Notes: a model not told the origin generated them from the letters alone. DNA of 64,000 nucleotides from Streptomyces antibioticus (GCF_001514065.1 NZ_KQ948435.1:1-64000); one strand, 5' to 3'. Shown: positions 53,463 through 62,119, counted from the first letter of the stretch. A program made the numbers and translations.

Positions 53463-53480
53463 TGGATCACACCCGGGCCG

Positions 53481-53520
53481 CGTGACGTTGACACCGGGTG
53501 CCAGGCCTTCTAGCGTCACG
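53481..53520 (+). promoter_or_regulatory. Strong vegetative promoter flanked by an inverted repeat
   Basis: TTGACA (53488-53493), a 17-bp spacer and TAGCGT (53511-53516) make a near-consensus HrdB promoter for fabG. CGTGACG (53481-53487) directly precedes the -35 and CGTCACG (53514-53520) covers the -10. The two arms are complementary, so a bound dimer could loop or block the promoter. Confidence 0.7.
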
Positions 53521-53590
53521 TCTGCCGAAGGTACTAAGCGGTCGCTCACCGACCGGGCCGCACATTCTTCAAGGGCGAGGAGAAGCAGCA

Positions 53591-54352
53591 ATGTCCACCA
53601 CTGAGCAGCGGGTAGCCATCGTCACCGGCGCCGCGCGCGGCATCGGTGCCGCCACCGCCGTACGACTGGCCGCCGAGGGCCGCGCGGTCGCCGTGATCGA
53701 CCTCGACGAGGCCGCCTGCAAGGACACCGTGGAGAAGATCACCGCGGCGGGCGGCAAGGCGATCGCCGTCGGTGCCGACGTCTCCGACGAGGCACAGGTC
53801 GAGGCCGCGGTCGCGCGGGTCGTCGAGGAGCTGGGCGCGCCGACCATCCTCGTCAACAACGCGGGTGTCCTGCGCGACAACCTGCTGTTCAAGATGAGCG
53901 CCTCGGACTGGGACACCGTCCTCAACGTGCACCTGCGCGGCTCCTTCCTGATGACGAAGTACGTCCAGAAGCACATGGTCGACGCCGGCTTCGGCCGCGT
54001 GGTCAACCTGTCCTCGTCCTCCGCGCTCGGCAACCGCGGCCAGGCCAACTACTCCGCCGCCAAGGCCGGTCTGCAGGGCTTCACCAAGACCCTCGCCATC
54101 GAGCTCGGCAAGTTCGGCATCACCGCCAACGCCGTCGCCCCCGGCTTCATCGCCACCGACATGACCGCGGCCACCGCGGCCCGCGTCGGCATGGGCTTCG
54201 AGGAGTTCAAGGCGGCAGCCGCCACCCAGATCCCGGTGGCCCGCGTCGGCGAGCCCGACGACATCGCCAACGCCATCGCCTTCTTCACCAACGAGGCCGC
54301 CGGCTTCGTCTCCGGCCAGGTGCTGTACGTGGCCGGCGGACCGCTCGACTAG
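53591..54352 (+). CDS. fabG: 3-oxoacyl-[acyl-carrier-protein] reductase (SDR family)
   Basis: 253 residues. The Rossmann NADP(H) loop VTGAARGIGAAT, the NNAG motif (LVNNAG), catalytic Ser in NLSSSSAL and YSAAK (Tyr-x3-Lys) are all present. The C-terminal GQVLYVAGG is typical of FabG. It would reduce 3-oxoacyl-ACP in fatty-acid or polyketide synthesis, but many Streptomyces FabG homologues act on other ketones. ATG 53591 has GAGGAG upstream. It is first in a two-gene operon with a second SDR gene and has its own strong promoter. Confidence 0.86.
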   Translation: MSTTEQRVAIVTGAARGIGAATAVRLAAEGRAVAVIDLDEAACKDTVEKITAAGGKAIAVGADVSDEAQVEAAVARVVEELGAPTILVNNAGVLRDNLLFKMSASDWDTVLNVHLRGSFLMTKYVQKHMVDAGFGRVVNLSSSSALGNRGQANYSAAKAGLQGFTKTLAIELGKFGITANAVAPGFIATDMTAATAARVGMGFEEFKAAAATQIPVARVGEPDDIANAIAFFTNEAAGFVSGQVLYVAGGPLD

Positions 54353-54364
54353 GGGAACAGGAAC

Positions 54365-55132
54365 ATGACTTCGGTGGAACTCCCCGAACTCTCCGGCAAG
54401 GTCGCCCTCGTCACGGGCGCCAGCCGCGGCATCGGCTACGGCGTCGCCGAGGCGCTCGTCGCCCGCGGCGACCGGGTCGTCATCACCGGCCGCAACGAGG
54501 ACGCCCTCAAGGAGGCCGTCGAGCAGCTCGGCGCCGACCGTGTCATCGGCGTCGCCGGCAAGGCCCACGACGAGGCCCACCAGGCCGTCGCCGTCGAGCG
54601 TGCCATGGAGGCCTTCGGCCGCGTCGACTTCCTGGTCAACAACGCCGGTACGAACCCGGTGTTCGGCCCGATCGCCGACCTCGACCTGAACGTGGCCCGC
54701 AAGGTGTTCGAGACCAACGTGATCTCGGCGCTCGGCTTCGCGCAGAAGACCTGGCACGCCTGGCAGAAGGACAACGGCGGTGCGATCGTCAACATCGCCT
54801 CCGTCGCGGGCATCGCGCCCTCGCCCTTCATCGCCGCCTACGGCGTCAGCAAGGCCGCCCTGATCAACCTGACGCAGCAGCTCGCCCACGAGTTCGCGCC
54901 CAAGGTGCGGGTCAACGCGATCGCCCCGGCCGTGGTGAAGACCAAGTTCGCCCAGGCCCTGTACGAGGGCCGGGAGGAGGAGGCCGCGGCCGCCTACCCG
55001 CTCGCCCGGCTCGGCGTGCCCTCCGACATCGGCGGCGCCGCGGAGTTCCTCACCTCCGAGCAGTCCGCCTGGGTCACCGGCCAGACCCTCGTCGTCGACG
55101 GCGGCATCTTCCTCAACGCCGGCGTCGGCTGA
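54365..55132 (+). CDS. SDR-family oxidoreductase
   Basis: 255 residues. NAD(P)-binding motif VTGASRGIGYGV, NNAG (LVNNAGTNPVFGP), catalytic Ser in NIASVAG and YGVSK (Tyr-x3-Lys). It lies 12 nt after fabG and shares its promoter and terminator. It probably acts in the same pathway, possibly as a 3-hydroxyacyl or enoyl reductase, but the substrate is unknown. Confidence 0.87.
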   Translation: MTSVELPELSGKVALVTGASRGIGYGVAEALVARGDRVVITGRNEDALKEAVEQLGADRVIGVAGKAHDEAHQAVAVERAMEAFGRVDFLVNNAGTNPVFGPIADLDLNVARKVFETNVISALGFAQKTWHAWQKDNGGAIVNIASVAGIAPSPFIAAYGVSKAALINLTQQLAHEFAPKVRVNAIAPAVVKTKFAQALYEGREEEAAAAYPLARLGVPSDIGGAAEFLTSEQSAWVTGQTLVVDGGIFLNAGVG

Positions 55133-55148
55133 CCCACGCCGTACGACG

Positions 55149-55185
55149 GACACGGGCGCCGCTCGACAGAAACGGCGCCCGTGTC
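55149..55185 (+). terminator. Terminator of the two-gene SDR operon
   Basis: A perfect 13-bp stem (55149-55161 with 55173-55185) with an 11-nt loop lies just after the second SDR gene. There is no T run. Confidence 0.65.
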
Positions 55186-55312
55186 GACGTACAAACAACC
55201 CCAGATCGGACACACGACAACCGCACAGACTTCTGACAGCGTTGCCACGATCTCAGCGGTCGAGAACCAGCCGGATGACCCGGTTCGGCTCGCCCGTGGC
55301 TGCGGTATGGTC

Positions 55313-55327
55313 TGCCAACCCTTGGCA
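55313..55327. promoter_or_regulatory. Palindrome upstream of the peptide-binding lipoprotein gene
   Basis: TGCCAA and TTGGCA (55313-55318 and 55322-55327) around CCC form a perfect inverted repeat, directly after a TATGGT -10-like box (55306-55311). It is a possible operator for the following gene. Confidence 0.45.
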
Positions 55328-55349
55328 TGGCAGATCGAGGAGCGTGCGC

Positions 55350-56930
55350 GTGTTCAACCGGAACCGAGGCCTTCGTCGGATGGCGGCCTTCGCGTCCATA
55401 TCGTCGCTGGTGGCCGGGTGCGGTGTCCTGTCGTCGGACTCCTCCGACGACCAGGGGCCGATCGTCGTCGGGACCACCAGCGCCCCCAGCACCCTGGACC
55501 CCGCCGCCTCCTGGGACAGCTCCTGGGAGCTGTTCCGCAACATCTACCAGACCCTTCTCAGCTACCCTTCCGGCGCCACCACGCCCCAGCCCGACGCCGC
55601 CGAGAGCTGCAAGTTCACCGACAGCGGGAGCCGTGTCTACCGCTGCAAGCTGCGCGCGGGGCTGAAGTTCTCCAACGGCGACCCGCTCGACGCCAAGGCC
55701 GTCAAGCACTCCATCGACCGGATCGGGAAGATCAACGTCAACGGCGGCCCCGCCGGTCTGCTGGGCAGCCTCGAACGCGTCCAGGCGCTCGGCGAGCGCG
55801 AGGTCGTCTTCCACCTCAACAAGCCCGACGCGACCTTCCCGTTCGTCCTCGCCACCCCCGCCATGTCGATCGTGGACCCCGAGGAGTACCCGGCGAACGC
55901 GCTGCGCAAGGGCGACAGCATCGTGGGCTCCGGACCGTACACCCTCAAGTCGTACAGCGAGGACAAGGCCGAACTCGTCAAGTACGGCGACTACGACGGG
56001 TACGCCAAGCGCAAGAACGAGGCGGTGACCATCCGCTACTTCAAGGACTCGGCGCCCATGGTGAAGGGCCTGAAGGACGGCTCCCTCGACGTCGCCTTCC
56101 GCGGACTGGGCGCCGAGGACATCGTCAGCATCGACAAGGAGCAGAACGACACCGATCTCCAGCTCCTCGACGGCTCCGGCACCGAGATCAGCTACCTGGT
56201 GTTCAACCCCAAGGACCCCTGGGCGGGCAAGCTCGCCGTCCGCAAGGCCATCGCCCAGCTCGTCGACCGCGGGGCGATCGCGCACAAGGTCTACAAGGAC
56301 ACCGTCGAGCCGCTGTACTCCATGGTCCCCAAGGGTCTCACCGGCCACACCACGGACTTCTTCGACGACTACGGCAACCCCAGCGTCGCCAAGGCCAGGA
56401 AGATCCTCCAGAACGCCGGGATCACCCAGACCGTGCCGCTCACCCTCTGGTACACCACGGACCGCTACGGCTCCGCCACCAAGGCCGAGTTCGAGGAGCT
56501 CAAGGCCCAGCTGGAGGGCTCCGGGCTCTTCCAGATCACCCTCAAGAGCCGCCCGTGGAAGACCTACGTCACCGGCTACCAGAACGGCGAGTACCCGGTG
56601 TTCGGGCGCGGCTGGTTCCCCGACTTCCCGGACGCCGACAACTTCATCTCCCCGTTCGTCGGCGACAAGAACGCCCTCGGCACGCCCTACCCCGAACCCA
56701 AGATCACCGGCATCCTGCTGCCGCGCTCGCGCGGTGAGAGCGACCGAGCCAACGTGGTCAAGGACTTCGAGGAGGCCCAGCAGATCATCACCGACGACGC
56801 CCGGCTGCTGCCGCTGTGGCAGGGCAGGCAGTACGTCGCCGCGAACGACGACATCTCCGGCGGCGAGCAGGCCCTGGACCCGTCGACGATCATGATGATG
56901 GGCGAGCTGTACCGCAAGACGAGCTGGTGA
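55350..56930 (+). CDS. ABC transporter substrate-binding lipoprotein, family 5
   Basis: 526 residues. A lipobox at C24 (SLVAGC) follows a short basic signal. The mature domain is a family 5 (Dpp/Opp-type) solute-binding protein: TTSAPSTLDPAASWDSSWEL, LKFSNGDPLDAKAVKHSIDR, GSGPYTLKSY. It binds oligopeptides or another small ligand at the cell surface. No permease or ATPase genes follow, so it works with a transporter encoded elsewhere or as an orphan sensor. GTG 55350 has GAGGAG 7 nt upstream. GTG 55344 is an alternative. Confidence 0.86.
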   Translation: MFNRNRGLRRMAAFASISSLVAGCGVLSSDSSDDQGPIVVGTTSAPSTLDPAASWDSSWELFRNIYQTLLSYPSGATTPQPDAAESCKFTDSGSRVYRCKLRAGLKFSNGDPLDAKAVKHSIDRIGKINVNGGPAGLLGSLERVQALGEREVVFHLNKPDATFPFVLATPAMSIVDPEEYPANALRKGDSIVGSGPYTLKSYSEDKAELVKYGDYDGYAKRKNEAVTIRYFKDSAPMVKGLKDGSLDVAFRGLGAEDIVSIDKEQNDTDLQLLDGSGTEISYLVFNPKDPWAGKLAVRKAIAQLVDRGAIAHKVYKDTVEPLYSMVPKGLTGHTTDFFDDYGNPSVAKARKILQNAGITQTVPLTLWYTTDRYGSATKAEFEELKAQLEGSGLFQITLKSRPWKTYVTGYQNGEYPVFGRGWFPDFPDADNFISPFVGDKNALGTPYPEPKITGILLPRSRGESDRANVVKDFEEAQQIITDDARLLPLWQGRQYVAANDDISGGEQALDPSTIMMMGELYRKTSW

Positions 56931-56957
56931 GTGGGGGCTTTCGGGGTGTGCGGTCCG

Positions 56958-56980
56958 TTGTCAGTGGTCGCCTGTAGGTT
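56958..56980 (+). promoter_or_regulatory. RecA-independent DNA-damage promoter (PafBC-type) of ung
   Basis: TTGTCAGTG (56958-56966), 8 bp, TAGGTT (56975-56980): a full match to TTGTCRGTG-N8-TAnnnT. The expected transcript start is near 56988, giving a short leader to GTG 57020. Confidence 0.75.
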
Positions 56981-57019
56981 CTGAGCACTGAAGTGACCGC
57001 ACGACATAAGGACGTTGAC

Positions 57020-57703
57020 GTGACCGACATCGCCATGCTGCCCGAGTCCTGGCGCGGGGTCCTGGGCGACGAGCTCCAGCAGCCCTATTTCAAGGAGCTG
57101 ACCGAGTTCGTCGAGGAGGAGCGGGCGAAGGGTCCCGTCTTTCCGCCGCGCGAGGAGGTCTTCGCCGCGCTCGACGCGACGCCGTACGACCAGGTGAAGG
57201 TCCTGATCCTCGGTCAGGACCCGTACCACGGCGAGGGCCAGGGTCACGGCCTGTGCTTCTCGGTCCGCCCCGGTGTGAAGACCCCGCCGTCCCTCCGGAA
57301 CATCTACAAGGAGATGAAGGAGGAGCTGGGCACGCCGATCCCGGACAACGGCTATCTGCTGCCGTGGGCCCAGCAGGGCGTCCTGCTGCTCAACGCGGTG
57401 CTCACCGTCCGCTCCGGTGAGGCCAACTCGCACAAGGGCAAGGGCTGGGAGAAGTTCACCGACGCGGTCATCCGCGCGGTGGCCGACCGGCCCGACCCGG
57501 CGGTCTTCGTCCTGTGGGGCAACTACGCCCAGAAGAAGCTCCCGCTGATCGACGAGACCCGGCACGTGGTCGTGAAGGGCGCCCACCCCTCACCCCTGTC
57601 GGCGAAGAAGTTCTTCGGCTCCCGCCCTTTCACCCAGATCAACGAGGCGGTGGCGCTCCAGGGGCACGAGCCGATCGACTGGACGATCCCCAACCTGGGC
57701 TGA
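57020..57703 (+). CDS. ung: Uracil-DNA glycosylase (family 1)
   Basis: 227 residues. The water-activating loop GQDPYHG has D67 and the DNA-minor-groove loop HPSPLSA has H189. The PPSLRNIYKE and NAVLTVR segments are also present, so the enzyme is complete. It removes uracil from DNA. GTG 57020 has AAGGA 7 nt upstream. GTG 56993 would add nine residues. A damage-type promoter lies 40 bp upstream. It is followed by a terminator-like hairpin and then an uncharacterised gene with its own damage-type promoter. Confidence 0.95.
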   Translation: MTDIAMLPESWRGVLGDELQQPYFKELTEFVEEERAKGPVFPPREEVFAALDATPYDQVKVLILGQDPYHGEGQGHGLCFSVRPGVKTPPSLRNIYKEMKEELGTPIPDNGYLLPWAQQGVLLLNAVLTVRSGEANSHKGKGWEKFTDAVIRAVADRPDPAVFVLWGNYAQKKLPLIDETRHVVVKGAHPSPLSAKKFFGSRPFTQINEAVALQGHEPIDWTIPNLG

Positions 57704-57711
57704 CCGGCCCC

Positions 57712-57736
57712 GGGGCCGATCCACCGGGTCGGCCCC
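57712..57736. terminator. Hairpin after ung
   Basis: GGGGCCGA (57712-57719) and TCGGCCCC (57729-57736) form a perfect 8-bp stem with a 9-nt loop, without a T run. It separates ung from the next damage-type promoter at 57749. Confidence 0.5.
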
Positions 57737-57748
57737 GCCTCGCGGTGA

Positions 57749-57771
57749 TTGTCAGTGCCTCCTATTAGCGT
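57749..57771 (+). promoter_or_regulatory. RecA-independent DNA-damage promoter (PafBC-type)
   Basis: TTGTCAGTG (57749-57757), 8 bp, TAGCGT (57766-57771) exactly fits the consensus. The expected start is near 57778-57779, which rules out GTG 57775 as the start of the following gene. Confidence 0.75.
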
Positions 57772-57810
57772 CAGGTGGTATCAGTTCGGCCTGACGGTGT
57801 GGAGGACGCG

Positions 57811-58329
57811 GTGGCGGAGCGACAGGAGCAGGCGGCGCCGGATGCGGTGATGACGCGGATCGGGCAGGTCGTCATGTTGCATCACGCGGGGGACCGCGAG
57901 GAGGCCCGGCACCGCTTCCTGGACCTGTGGGCGGAGATCGGCGAGCACGGCGACCCGCTGCACCGCTGCACGCTCGCCCACTACATGGCCGACGCCCAGG
58001 ACGATCCCTCGGACGAACTGGCCTGGGACCTGCGGGCGTTGACGGCCGCCGAGGAACTCACCGACGACCGCCTCGCCGAGCACGAGAGCACGCTCGCGGT
58101 GCGCGCCCTGTACCCCTCGCTGCATCTCAATCTGGCCGCCGACTACGTGAAACTCGACCGCTCCGACGCCGCCCGCACCCACCTCCGCCGGGCGCGCGGG
58201 GCGGCGGACGCCCTCGCCGACGACACGTACGGAGACGGGGTGAGAGCCGCCATCAGCCGGCTGGAGCTGCGGCTGGGGGAGGGATCGCCCGAGGAAGGCG
58301 GATGGGCGCCGCCGAGACAGCGCCCGTGA
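57811..58329 (+). CDS. Uncharacterised helical protein, probably DNA-damage-inducible
   Basis: 172 residues, almost all predicted helix, with TPR-like paired helices: IGQVVMLHHAGDREEARHRF, LHLNLAADYVKLDRSDAART and RRARGAADALADDTYG. There is no signal, membrane segment or catalytic motif. GTG 57811 has GGAGG (57801-57805) at short spacing. GTG 57799 is an alternative. GTG 57775 would lie upstream of the predicted transcript start. A perfect PafBC-type promoter precedes it and ung lies directly upstream. A scaffold or regulatory role in DNA repair is a reasonable hypothesis. Confidence 0.7.
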   Translation: MAERQEQAAPDAVMTRIGQVVMLHHAGDREEARHRFLDLWAEIGEHGDPLHRCTLAHYMADAQDDPSDELAWDLRALTAAEELTDDRLAEHESTLAVRALYPSLHLNLAADYVKLDRSDAARTHLRRARGAADALADDTYGDGVRAAISRLELRLGEGSPEEGGWAPPRQRP

Positions 58330-58342
58330 GCCGTGGGAAGGC

Positions 58343-58828
58343 CTAACGGCCGTACGTCTGCTCGCAGATCCTCGCCTCCGGACTGTCCTTGTGCCAGCCC
58401 CCGTACTTCTTGCCGAGGCCGCACACGTCCGGGTTCTTCGGTACGGCCGTCGCCACGTCGGGGATCTCGACGCGCGGCTGCGGCGGCTGCCGGTTCTCGG
58501 GGTGTGCCGGGTGGGCGGGGTGCTGGGGGTGCGTGCGGGGTGCTTCCTGCTGCGGCGCCCGCTCCTGCGCGGCGGACGGCGGCGCCGCCCGATGCGTGGC
58601 GGGCGCCCCGGGTTTCGCCTCGCGGGACGGGCCGATGAGCTCCAGGGCCTCCCGCGCCGGCGCCTGCACGATCTGCGGCTCGCTCTGACCGTCCGGTCGG
58701 GGCGCGGCCGGCAGGGACGGCGCCGCCGGTGGGCCCGGGACGGGCGGTCGCTGGACCGTCACACAGCCGGAGAGGGCCGAGACAGCCACGGTGACCAGGA
58801 GCGTTGCGGTGGTCGTCGTTCGATGCAC
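58343..58828 (-). CDS. Hypothetical lipoprotein
   Basis: 161 residues. A signal peptide ends in lipobox LSGC at about residue 22. The middle is very Pro/Ala/His/Gln-rich (about 30-130), and a conserved folded C-terminus has VCGLGKKYGGWHKDSP and ICEQTYGR. The C-terminal motif, with two cysteines, occurs in several Streptomyces lipoproteins of unknown function. GTG 58828 is the best start for the signal peptide, although no ribosome-binding site is clear. It converges on the damage-inducible gene with a 13-bp gap. Confidence 0.72.
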   Translation of the reverse strand: MHRTTTTATLLVTVAVSALSGCVTVQRPPVPGPPAAPSLPAAPRPDGQSEPQIVQAPAREALELIGPSREAKPGAPATHRAAPPSAAQERAPQQEAPRTHPQHPAHPAHPENRQPPQPRVEIPDVATAVPKNPDVCGLGKKYGGWHKDSPEARICEQTYGR

Positions 58829-59037
58829 CTGCGCCACTCTGCTGCTTACCGCCGGGTTCGGGACAGCGGACAAGCACAGGTTGCTCCGCACGGGTGATCT
58901 CCGGCCCCGTACGGAGGGCGCGGCGCCGCCGGGGGTGACGGCGACGCGGGACGTGACGTTGGAGGTGGGCGGCCGCCGCGGTCGCCGTATGCTGCCGTCG
59001 TGTCAGGCACGGGGCGAGCGCAAGAGGAGACCCACCA

Positions 59038-59943
59038 GTGAAGGTCGGCTGCATCGGACTCGGTGACATCGCCCAGAAGGCCTACCTGCCGGTGCTGGGC
59101 GGCCTCCCCGGCGTCGAACTCCACCTCCAGACCCGCACGCCCGCCACCCTCGCCCGGGTCGCCGACGGCCTGCGCCTCCCGGAGGCACAGCGGCACCAGG
59201 ACCTCGACGCGCTGCTCGCGGTGGGACTCGACGCGGCCTTCGTGCACGCGCCGACCGCCGTGCACCCCGAGATCGTGACGCGGCTGCTGGAGGCGGGCGT
59301 ACCGACGTACGTGGACAAGCCGCTGGCGTACGAACTCGCCGACTCCGAGCGGCTGGTGGCGCTCGCCGAGGAGCGCGGGGTGTCGTTGGCGGTCGGCTTC
59401 AACCGGCGGTTCGCGCCCGGGTACGCGCAGTGCGCCGACCACCCGCGCGAGCTGATCCTCATGCAGAAGAACCGCATCGGGCTGCCGGAGGAGCCGCGCT
59501 CGATGATCCTCGACGACTTCATCCACGTCGTCGACACGCTGCGCTTCCTCGCTCCGGGTCCGGTCGACGACGTCACCGTGCGCGCCCGGGTCCAGGACGG
59601 ACTGCTGCACCATGTCGTCCTCCAGCTCGCCGGGGACGGCTTCACCGCGCTCGGTGTGATGAACCGGCTCAGTGGCTCGGCCGAGGAGATCCTGGAGGTC
59701 TCCGGGCAGGACACCAAGCGTCAGGTCGTCAATCTCGCCGAGGTGATCGACCACAAGGGCCAGCCCACCGTGCGCCGGCGCGGCGACTGGGTGCCGGTGG
59801 CCCGGCAGCGCGGCATCGAGCAGGCGGTGCTCGCCTTCCTCGACGCCGTGCGCGCGGGCAAGGTGCTCAGCGCCCGGGACGCGCTGGCGACCCATGAGCT
59901 GTGCGAGCGGGTGGTACGTGCGGTGCGGGAGCGGGCCGCCTGA
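59038..59943 (+). CDS. Gfo/Idh/MocA-family oxidoreductase
   Basis: 301 residues. The N-terminal Rossmann domain has GCIGLGDIAQKAYLPVL (GxGxxA-type) and the EKP-like segment VPTYVDKPLAYELADSERLV, in which K is the usual catalytic lysine. The C-terminal domain carries FNRRFAPGYAQ and DDFIHVVDTLRF. Such enzymes oxidise sugars or inositols with NAD(P). GTG 59038 has GAGGAG upstream. Its last 77 bp overlap the 3' end of the convergent lnt gene. Confidence 0.87.
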   Translation: MKVGCIGLGDIAQKAYLPVLGGLPGVELHLQTRTPATLARVADGLRLPEAQRHQDLDALLAVGLDAAFVHAPTAVHPEIVTRLLEAGVPTYVDKPLAYELADSERLVALAEERGVSLAVGFNRRFAPGYAQCADHPRELILMQKNRIGLPEEPRSMILDDFIHVVDTLRFLAPGPVDDVTVRARVQDGLLHHVVLQLAGDGFTALGVMNRLSGSAEEILEVSGQDTKRQVVNLAEVIDHKGQPTVRRRGDWVPVARQRGIEQAVLAFLDAVRAGKVLSARDALATHELCERVVRAVRERAA

Positions 59944-61435
59944 GCCGTACGGCCCTCAGTCCCTGTACGACGCACCAGGCGGCCAGGATCAGCAGCGCCG
60001 CGTGCGTCGCCCAGTCGCCGTAGCGGACGTACGGGGTGACGCCGGTCGCCAGCGGGACGTCGTAGACCGCGGACGTGCTGGCGTCCGTGGGGAGCCATGA
60101 ACCGATGCGCTGTCCCTCGGGGCCGTAGACCGCCGACACCCCGGTGAGCGTCGCGTGCACCATCGGGCGGCCCGTCTCGGCGGCGCGCAGGGCGGCCAGC
60201 GAGGCGTGCTGCTCGGGCGCCCAGCTGTCCTGGAACGACGACGTCGACGACTGGGCGAGCAGCACCTCGGCGCCGGACTCGGCGAGATGGCGGCTCATGT
60301 CGGGGAACGCGGACTCGAAGCAGACCATCGGCCCGATCTTCAGCCCGTGTCCGACGTCCATGACCACCTGTTCACTGCCGCGCCGCCGGTCCTCGCCCGC
60401 GGCCTTGCCGACCGAGGTCGCCCAGCCGAGCAGGGAGCGGGCCGGGATGTACTCGCCGAACGGCACGAGCCGCATCTTGTCGTAGCGGTCGCCGGTGAGC
60501 CCGTCCGGGCCGACCAGCACCGAACTCTTGTAGATGCCGGGCTTGTCGGAGCGGCGGGCGTCCACGTTGACGAGGATGTCGGCGCCGGTCTCCCGGGAGA
60601 GCGTCGCCAGGCGTCCGGCCAGGTCGGGCCGGTCGCCGAGGTCGAAGCCGACGCTGCTCTCGCCCCACACGATCAGGTCGACGTCCTGCCCGGCGAGGTC
60701 CCGGGTCAGCCGCTCCTCGCGGGCGAAACGCCTGTCACCGCTGCCCGGACCGTCGATGACGCCGGGTTGCACGACCGCGATCCGCACCCGCCCGTGCGCG
60801 TCGGGGCGCGGTGACCACATCCAGGCCGCGGAGATGACGGCGGCGGTGGCGACGAGGGCGGCGAGGGCGGGCACGCGGGACTGCGGAAGGACCACCAGGA
60901 CGGCGAACGCGACGTTCACGGCCACGATCAGGAAGCTGATCAGCCACACCCCGCCCACCGAGGCCAGCCGCAGCGCGGGCTCCACCTGCCACTGACTGGA
61001 GCCGAGCACGCCCCACGGCCCGCCGAGCCCCTGCCAGGACCGGACGAGTTCCACCAGCAGCCAGCCCGACGGCAGCACGAAGAACGCGCCGGCGATCCGC
61101 CGGCCGGCGCCCCTGAGGAAGTGCCGGACCAGCCATCCCCAGGGCGCCCACAGCCCGCCGAGCAGGGCCGCGATGACGAGCGTGAAGACATGGAGGCTCG
61201 GCAGCAGCCAGTGGTGCATCGCCAGCATGAAGCCGAAACCGCCCGCCCAGCCGTCGTACGCCGCCCGCTTCCCGGTCGGCGCGGAGCGGGCCAGCAGCAT
61301 CCAGGGGACGAGGGCGACGTAGGCGAACCACCACAGCGACGGCGCCGGGAACGCGAGCACGGGCAGCGCACCGGCCAGGGCGGCGACCGCGGATCTCCGC
61401 CACGGGGTGGTGAGCCAGTGGCCGGACATCTTCAT
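59867..61435 (-). CDS. lnt: Apolipoprotein N-acyltransferase
   Basis: 522 residues. Several N-terminal membrane helices (LVPWMLLARSAPTG to about residue 210) are followed by the nitrilase-like domain with catalytic triad E259 (WGESS), K320 (YDKMRLVPFGEY) and C372 (VCFESAFP). All three are intact. It adds the third acyl chain to lipoproteins. ATG 61435 has GGGAGG upstream. Streptomyces often have two Lnt proteins. The position suggests the SCO1336-like one (recalled synteny). It overlaps the oxidoreductase gene tail to tail. Confidence 0.9.
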   Translation of the reverse strand: MKMSGHWLTTPWRRSAVAALAGALPVLAFPAPSLWWFAYVALVPWMLLARSAPTGKRAAYDGWAGGFGFMLAMHHWLLPSLHVFTLVIAALLGGLWAPWGWLVRHFLRGAGRRIAGAFFVLPSGWLLVELVRSWQGLGGPWGVLGSSQWQVEPALRLASVGGVWLISFLIVAVNVAFAVLVVLPQSRVPALAALVATAAVISAAWMWSPRPDAHGRVRIAVVQPGVIDGPGSGDRRFAREERLTRDLAGQDVDLIVWGESSVGFDLGDRPDLAGRLATLSRETGADILVNVDARRSDKPGIYKSSVLVGPDGLTGDRYDKMRLVPFGEYIPARSLLGWATSVGKAAGEDRRRGSEQVVMDVGHGLKIGPMVCFESAFPDMSRHLAESGAEVLLAQSSTSSFQDSWAPEQHASLAALRAAETGRPMVHATLTGVSAVYGPEGQRIGSWLPTDASTSAVYDVPLATGVTPYVRYGDWATHAALLILAAWCVVQGLRAVRLRRPAPAPHVPPARTAHGSPARPGR

Positions 61436-61507
61436 GCGGCGCCTCCCTACCCCGTGCGTCCCTCCAGTGTGCTCGGTACGGACGCCCCGGGGACAGAGGG
61501 CATCGGC

Positions 61508-61999
61508 TCAGTTGATCACGGGCGCGGGCCGGGGACCGGGAAGACGCCGCCACTTCTCCTGCACGACCACCTCGCGCAGCCGCCAGCCGTCGTACGTGCG
61601 CAGCAGCCCGAAGGCGTACCGGCCGCCGCACACGAAGTCGGGCGCGGAGGAGCCCTCGCCGTCACCGTCCCGCACGAAGCGCATCGGATTGATGTAGTCC
61701 GCCTGGACCCGGGCCGTGTCGCCGGTGTCGTGCTCCAGCGGGCCGAAGGTGATGCGCCGGTTGACGATCAGATGCTGCCGCATGGAGAACAGGCTGAGGC
61801 TCTCCGCGAGCCAGGCGGCGACCTGCCCTGCGTCCCCCTCGACCCCGCCCGCCGACCGGTAGTCCGCGCGGCCGTCCGGGGCGAACAGGCGTCGGTACGC
61901 CGCCCAGTCGCCGTCGTCCACGGCCACGGCGTAGTCGGTGATCAGTTCGTCGACGGCCAGTCGGTCCATCACGGTGGCGAGCTCCACACGCTGCGTCAT
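61508..61999 (-). CDS. SnoaL-like / nuclear transport factor 2 family protein
   Basis: 163 residues folding as an NTF2-like cone: LAVDELITDYAVAVDDGDWA, YRRLFAPDGRADYRSAGG, and MRQHLIVNRRITFGPLEHDT. Such small proteins are lyases, isomerases or ligand carriers. The active-site acids of a specific subfamily cannot be assigned. ATG 61999 is preferred. ATG 62017 is an alternative. It precedes an FAD-monooxygenase gene, possibly its functional partner. Confidence 0.8.
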   Translation of the reverse strand: MTQRVELATVMDRLAVDELITDYAVAVDDGDWAAYRRLFAPDGRADYRSAGGVEGDAGQVAAWLAESLSLFSMRQHLIVNRRITFGPLEHDTGDTARVQADYINPMRFVRDGDGEGSSAPDFVCGGRYAFGLLRTYDGWRLREVVVQEKWRRLPGPRPAPVIN

Positions 62000-62119
62000 G
62001 GGCCGAGTGTTGGGCATGGGACGGGCCGGGCCAAGGGGTGTGCGCGGACAATCGGACGGCGGGGGCGGCCAGTTGGGGGCGCGGCGCGCATCGCCGGGCC
62101 TTGGCCGGGCGCGGGGCGT

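Noticed and set aside
57775-57798. GTG 57775 as the start of the gene after ung
   Set aside because: It lies upstream of the transcript start predicted from the damage promoter and has no ribosome-binding site.
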